DNA of 15,059 bases from an uncultured Collinsella sp. (lineage in GTDB: Bacteria; Actinomycetota; Coriobacteriia; Coriobacteriales; Coriobacteriaceae), in contig URAQ01000013.1 in NCBI GenBank assembly GCA_900545875.1, positions 1 through 15,059 of the forward strand, given 5' to 3'. The notes under the pieces were generated by a model. That model did not search any database and was not told where the DNA came from. It saw only the letters and a program-made list of their open reading frames with translations. A program made the translations under genes and the position numbers. Position 1 is the first letter of the stretch. Every line of letters begins with the position of its first letter. This document shows, piece by piece, positions 12,233-15,059 of the stretch.

Positions 12233-14455
12233 TTAGAGATGCAGCACGCGGTCGCGGATCTCCTCGGTTCGGCCCTGGTTCCAGAACTGGGTACCGATGT
12301 AACCGCACGTGCGACGGGCGACATTCATCTTCTCCTGGTCACGATTGCCGCAATTGGGGCACTCCCACACCAGCTTGCCGTCATCCTCGACAATCTTGAT
12401 CTCGCCGTCGTAACCGCACACCTGGCAATAATCGCTCTTGGTGTTGAGCTCGGCGTACATGATGTTGTCGTAGATGTACTGCATCACGCGGATGACAGCC
12501 TTGAGGTTGTCCTGCATGTTGGGAACCTCGACGTAGGAGATGGCACCGCCCGGCGAAAGCTGCTGGAACATGCCCTCAAACTTGAGCTTGTCGAATGCGT
12601 CGATCTCCTCGGACACGTGGACGTGGTAGCTGTTGGTGATGTAGCCCTTGTCCGTCACGCCCGGGATGATGCCAAAACGACGCTGCAGGCACTTGGCGAA
12701 CTTGTAGGTCGTCGACTCAAGCGGGGTACCGTACAGCGAGAAGTCAATATCGCTTTCGGCCTTCCACTCCGCGCACTTGTCGTTCATGCGCTGCATGACG
12801 GCCATGGCAAAGGGCGTGCCCTCCTTCTCGGTGTGGCTGTGGCCCGTCATGTACTTGACGCACTCATACAGGCCAGCATAACCCAGACTAATGGTGGAGT
12901 AACCGCCCACGAGCAGCTTGTCAATCGTCTCGCCCTTCTTCAGGCGGGCGAGGGCACCGTACTGCCAAAGAATCGGTGCGGCATCCGAAAGCGTACCCAT
13001 CAGACGCTCATGACGGCACAGCAGGGCGCGGTGGCACAGCTCAAGGCGCTCGTCGAAGATCTTCCAGAACTTGTCCATGTCCTGATGCGAGCTCAGCGCG
13101 ACATCGGGCAGGTTGATGGTCACAACGCCCTGGTTAAAGCGACCGTAGTACTTGGGCTTGTTCGGGTCATAGTTCAGCGCGTTGGCCACGTTGTTAAATC
13201 CGTTACCGGAGCGGTCGGGCGTCAGGAAGCTGCGGCAACCCATGCAGGTATAGCAGTCGCCGTTGCCCGCGGTCTCGCCCTTCGACAGCTTGAGCTCGCG
13301 CATCTTCTTCTCGGAGATGTAGTCGGGCACCATGCGCTTGGCGGTGCACTTAGCAGCCAGCTGGGTCAGGTAGAAGTACGGGGAATTCTCGTGAACGTTA
13401 TCGTCCTCGAGTACATAGATGAGCTTGGGGAATGCCGGGGTAATCCACACGCCGGCCTCGTTCTTAACGCCCTCGTAGCGCTGGCGAAGCGTCTCCTCCA
13501 CGATCATGGCAAGGTCGTGCTTCTCCTGAGGCGTACGGGCCTCGTTAAGATACATAAAGACCGTCACGAACGGCGCCTGGCCGTTGGTGGTCATAAGAGT
13601 TACGACCTGATACTGAATCGTCTGAACGCCGCGACGGATCTCGTCACGCAGGCGGTCCTCAACAACCTCGCGGACCTTTTCGGGAGATGCGGAAACGCCG
13701 AGCTCCTCGAGCTCGCGGGCGACCTCGCCGCGAATCTTTTGACGGCTCACCTCGACGAACGGGGCAAGATGGGTCAACGAAATCGACTGGCCACCGTACT
13801 GGGAGGAAGCAACCTGAGCGATGATCTGCGTCGCGATGTTGCAGGCAGTCGAGAAGCTGTGCGGCTTCTCGATCAGCGTGCCCGAAATAACAGTGCCGTT
13901 CTGGAGCATGTCCTCCAGGTTCACCAGATCGCAGTTGTGCATGTGCTGGGCAAAGTAATCCGAATCATGGAAATGGATCAGGCCCTCATTATGGGCATCC
14001 ACGATCTCTTGGGGCAGCAGCACACGCTGAGTCAGGTCCTTGGAGATCTCGCCGGCCATGTAGTCACGCTGAACGGAATTGACGGTCGGGTTCTTGTTGG
14101 AGTTCTCCTGCTTGACCTCTTCGTTGTTGCACTCAATCAGCGACAGAATCTTGTCGTCGGTCGTGTTCTTCTGGCGCTTCAGGCTCTGAACATAACGATA
14201 GATGATGTAATGGCGAGCGACCTCGTAGCAGTCGAGACGCATAATCTCGTCCTCGACCAGATCCTGAATCTCCTCGACCGACACGGTGTGGCCCGCGTTC
14301 TCGCATGCCTCGGCGACGTTTTGTGCCGCGTAAACCACCTGGCGGTCGGTAAGACGAGAGCTCTCCTCGACCTCCAAGTTTGCGGCGCGGATGGCATTGA
14401 CGATCTTATCGATGTCAAAGACAACCTCGGTGCCGCTGCGCTTGATGATCTTCAT
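12233..14455 (-). CDS. nrdD: Anaerobic (class III) ribonucleoside-triphosphate reductase
   Basis: A 740-residue glycyl-radical enzyme that reduces ribonucleotides to deoxyribonucleotides without oxygen. Residues 1-95 form an ATP-cone allosteric domain (MKIIKRSGTEVVFDIDKI onward). CYTCMGCRS (C401, C404, C407) includes the conserved active-site cysteine region. C677, C680, C699 and C702 form the C-terminal zinc site. RTCGYIG carries the glycyl radical at G718. The start at 14455 has AGAGGCAAGAGG just upstream. Its activase nrdG is encoded downstream. The promoter carries NrdR-like boxes and the transcript has a leader of about 220 nt. Confidence 0.96.
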   Translation of the reverse strand: MKIIKRSGTEVVFDIDKIVNAIRAANLEVEESSRLTDRQVVYAAQNVAEACENAGHTVSVEEIQDLVEDEIMRLDCYEVARHYIIYRYVQSLKRQKNTTDDKILSLIECNNEEVKQENSNKNPTVNSVQRDYMAGEISKDLTQRVLLPQEIVDAHNEGLIHFHDSDYFAQHMHNCDLVNLEDMLQNGTVISGTLIEKPHSFSTACNIATQIIAQVASSQYGGQSISLTHLAPFVEVSRQKIRGEVARELEELGVSASPEKVREVVEDRLRDEIRRGVQTIQYQVVTLMTTNGQAPFVTVFMYLNEARTPQEKHDLAMIVEETLRQRYEGVKNEAGVWITPAFPKLIYVLEDDNVHENSPYFYLTQLAAKCTAKRMVPDYISEKKMRELKLSKGETAGNGDCYTCMGCRSFLTPDRSGNGFNNVANALNYDPNKPKYYGRFNQGVVTINLPDVALSSHQDMDKFWKIFDERLELCHRALLCRHERLMGTLSDAAPILWQYGALARLKKGETIDKLLVGGYSTISLGYAGLYECVKYMTGHSHTEKEGTPFAMAVMQRMNDKCAEWKAESDIDFSLYGTPLESTTYKFAKCLQRRFGIIPGVTDKGYITNSYHVHVSEEIDAFDKLKFEGMFQQLSPGGAISYVEVPNMQDNLKAVIRVMQYIYDNIMYAELNTKSDYCQVCGYDGEIKIVEDDGKLVWECPNCGNRDQEKMNVARRTCGYIGTQFWNQGRTEEIRDRVLHL

Positions 14456-14491
14456 CCTCTTGCCTCTTTCGCGTCGAAATCGTATTGCGCT

Positions 14492-14578
14492 TCAGAGCCA
14501 AACGATGCCCGGCAGAGCTTGCCCCTGTCTTGCGGCGCCGTCGCGCAATCTGTGTTTTCGAAAACCATAGGCCCTCAT
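14492..14578 (-). CDS. Possible 28-residue upstream ORF in the nrdD leader
   Basis: An ATG (14576-14578) with GCGAGG 8 nt upstream opens a 28-codon frame ending at TGA (14492-14494), 36 bp before the nrdD start codon. The peptide starts MRAYGFRKHRLRD and is basic, with no recognisable family. It might be translated and affect nrdD, or it might be chance; only the ribosome-site match speaks for it. The leader also holds GCGGACA/TGTCCGC arms (14579-14585 and 14651-14657) and a 12-bp palindrome GTTTTCGAAAAC (14554-14565). Confidence 0.3.
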   Translation of the reverse strand: MRAYGFRKHRLRDGAARQGQALPGIVWL

Positions 14579-14679
14579 GCGGACAATCCTCGCAGCCAAT
14601 CAAGGGGCTCGAAGATCCATCCAAATGGGGCGAATAAGGTCCTCGTTCTCTGTCCGCCATCTATCATACGACAAAGAGG

Positions 14680-14727
14680 CATCTATATCCTGTATTCTTT
14701 TTTTAGGTCAAACACAACATATAGTGT
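14680..14727. promoter_or_regulatory. Tandem NrdR-like boxes at the nrdD promoter
   Basis: ACACAACATATAGTGT (14712-14727) fits the NrdR box consensus (acaCwAtATaTwGtgt) at 15 of 16 positions. A weaker second box (14680-14695, CATCTATATCCTGTAT, about 10 of 16) is 32 bp away centre to centre with a 16-bp gap, the normal paired-box spacing. The strong box abuts the -35 and the weak one covers the -10, so NrdR bound with dATP/ATP would block nrdD transcription. No nrdR gene is in the window. Confidence 0.8.
14682..14711 (-). promoter_or_regulatory. nrdD promoter
   Basis: On the - strand TTGACC (14706-14711) and TATAGA (14682-14687) are 18 bp apart in an A-rich setting. Transcription would start near 14675, about 220 nt before the nrdD start codon. 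The -35 hexamer TTGACC is the same as at metY. Confidence 0.65.
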
Positions 14728-14982
14728 TTCAGCAGGTCAAAGCAATTGGTCATTTTGCAGACGCATTAATTATGAGGGGTTCTTGGCAAATCGGTAAAAC
14801 GTTACCAACACGGCTACCTGCACGGCAGTTATAAAACCCCCTTAGTCAAGCCGCTGACAAATCCTACCAAAACCAAGCCGCTCACGCCAAAAGAATCCAA
14901 AAGATTGTGCTTGACCAACATGTTGCGGTCACGATCGGCCAGGACGTGCGCAATCTGCCGGCACCCCTACGGGGACCTTGGA
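14728..14982. other. Gene-free stretch upstream of the nrdD promoter
   Basis: No gene can be supported here. I see a GGTAA-N4-TTACC inverted repeat (14793-14806) that loosely recalls a LacI-type operator, a direct repeat CAAGCCGCT (14847-14855 and 14874-14882), and a short CCCC-TAC-GGGG stem (14964-14974) just after the stop codon of the gene entering from the right. Frames on both strands stay open for 35 to 95 codons but lack ribosome sites and family features. Confidence 0.4.
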
Positions 14983-15059
14983 TCAATATTTGGTGGCATA
15001 TTTGACGGCGTGCTTGGTAGCAAAAGACGATATGAGAAAGCCATTGGGGTCGCCTCCCC
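14983..15059 (-). CDS. C-terminal tail of a gene entering from the right edge (partial)
   Basis: On the - strand, the frame entering at the window end reads 24 codons and stops at TGA (14983-14985), ending in FATKHAVKYATKY. Codons such as GGC, GAC, CCC, CTC, ACC and GCC match the local style better than the competing frames, so I read it as the end of a real gene. The piece is too short to assign a family. A rival - strand frame here starts with an ATG and good GGAGG but stops after 25 codons. Confidence 0.45.
   Translation of the reverse strand, partial: GGDPNGFLISSFATKHAVKYATKY

Noticed and set aside
11920..12324. Open frames across the nrdD-nrdG spacer on the - strand
   Set aside because: They exist because inverted repeats of GC-rich sequence lack stops; they overlap the nrdD C-terminus and show no ribosome sites or domains.
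12239..14797. An 852-codon open frame on the + strand opposite nrdD
   Set aside because: It is the mirror of nrdD. nrdD carries every class III motif, while the opposite frame has no recognisable domain and its tail runs through the nrdD promoter. Long antisense frames are common in GC-rich genes.
14793..14806. LacI-type operator (GGTAA-N4-TTACC)
   Set aside because: The central CG is shifted from the usual LacI-family symmetry, and no LacI regulator or sugar gene is in the window.
14837..15046. A - strand frame starting with a good GGAGG and ATG, interrupted by one TAG and then open again to a TAA
   Set aside because: Read-through or a broken gene is conceivable, but the first part overlaps a more plausible gene end in another frame, and the second part is only about 40 codons with no family match I recognise.
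14776..15059. An open + strand frame of about 94 codons running off the right edge
   Set aside because: It has no ribosome site near any start, its codon use is unlike the neighbouring genes, and a better-looking gene end lies on the opposite strand.

Overview
The window looks like chromosomal DNA of an anaerobic, fairly GC-rich actinobacterium. My best guess is a Coriobacteriia member such as Collinsella, judged from codon use and from an oxygen-independent ribonucleotide reductase next to a PerR-type regulator. I could not search a database, so the genus is an inference. Genes are densely packed on both strands. I see no tRNA, rRNA, CRISPR array, transposase or phage gene.

Layout, left to right. 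(1) The start of a secreted protein (-) runs off the left edge. (2) metY (-), O-acetylhomoserine sulfhydrylase, is divergent from a LysR regulator (+). The spacer holds a good metY promoter, a LysR-type operator centred near -66, and a 17-codon cysteine-containing leader ORF overlapping a hairpin. (3) A + strand run: rnhA, a Gfo/Idh/MocA oxidoreductase, acylphosphatase and a PerR-like regulator. (4) A - strand run: slyD-like FKBP, a UreE-like metallochaperone, a perfect 17-bp hairpin, then a Cof-type HAD phosphatase. (5) + strand: an M19 dipeptidase and a YgjP-like metallopeptidase. (6) A - strand folate/pterin block: folE, an HD-domain protein and folB, with nrdG upstream of folE. (7) A 426-bp spacer with two large palindromic elements and a tandem pair of operator-like sites lies between nrdG and nrdD. 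(8) nrdD, with a long 5' leader and a promoter flanked by NrdR-like boxes. (9) The C-terminal tail of a - strand gene entering from the right edge.

How the parts fit: nrdD and nrdG form the class III (anaerobic) ribonucleotide reductase and its radical-SAM activase. FolE and FolB make early folate intermediates, and the HD protein between them could fill the unassigned dephosphorylation step. SlyD and UreE families both handle nickel, although no urease or hydrogenase gene is visible. MetY is probably controlled in two layers: LysR at transcription initiation, and the cysteine leader peptide afterwards.

Most promising for follow-up: the metY two-layer control region, the nrdD NrdR-box promoter, the structured nrdD-nrdG spacer, the folE-HD-folB arrangement and the orphan SlyD-UreE pair.
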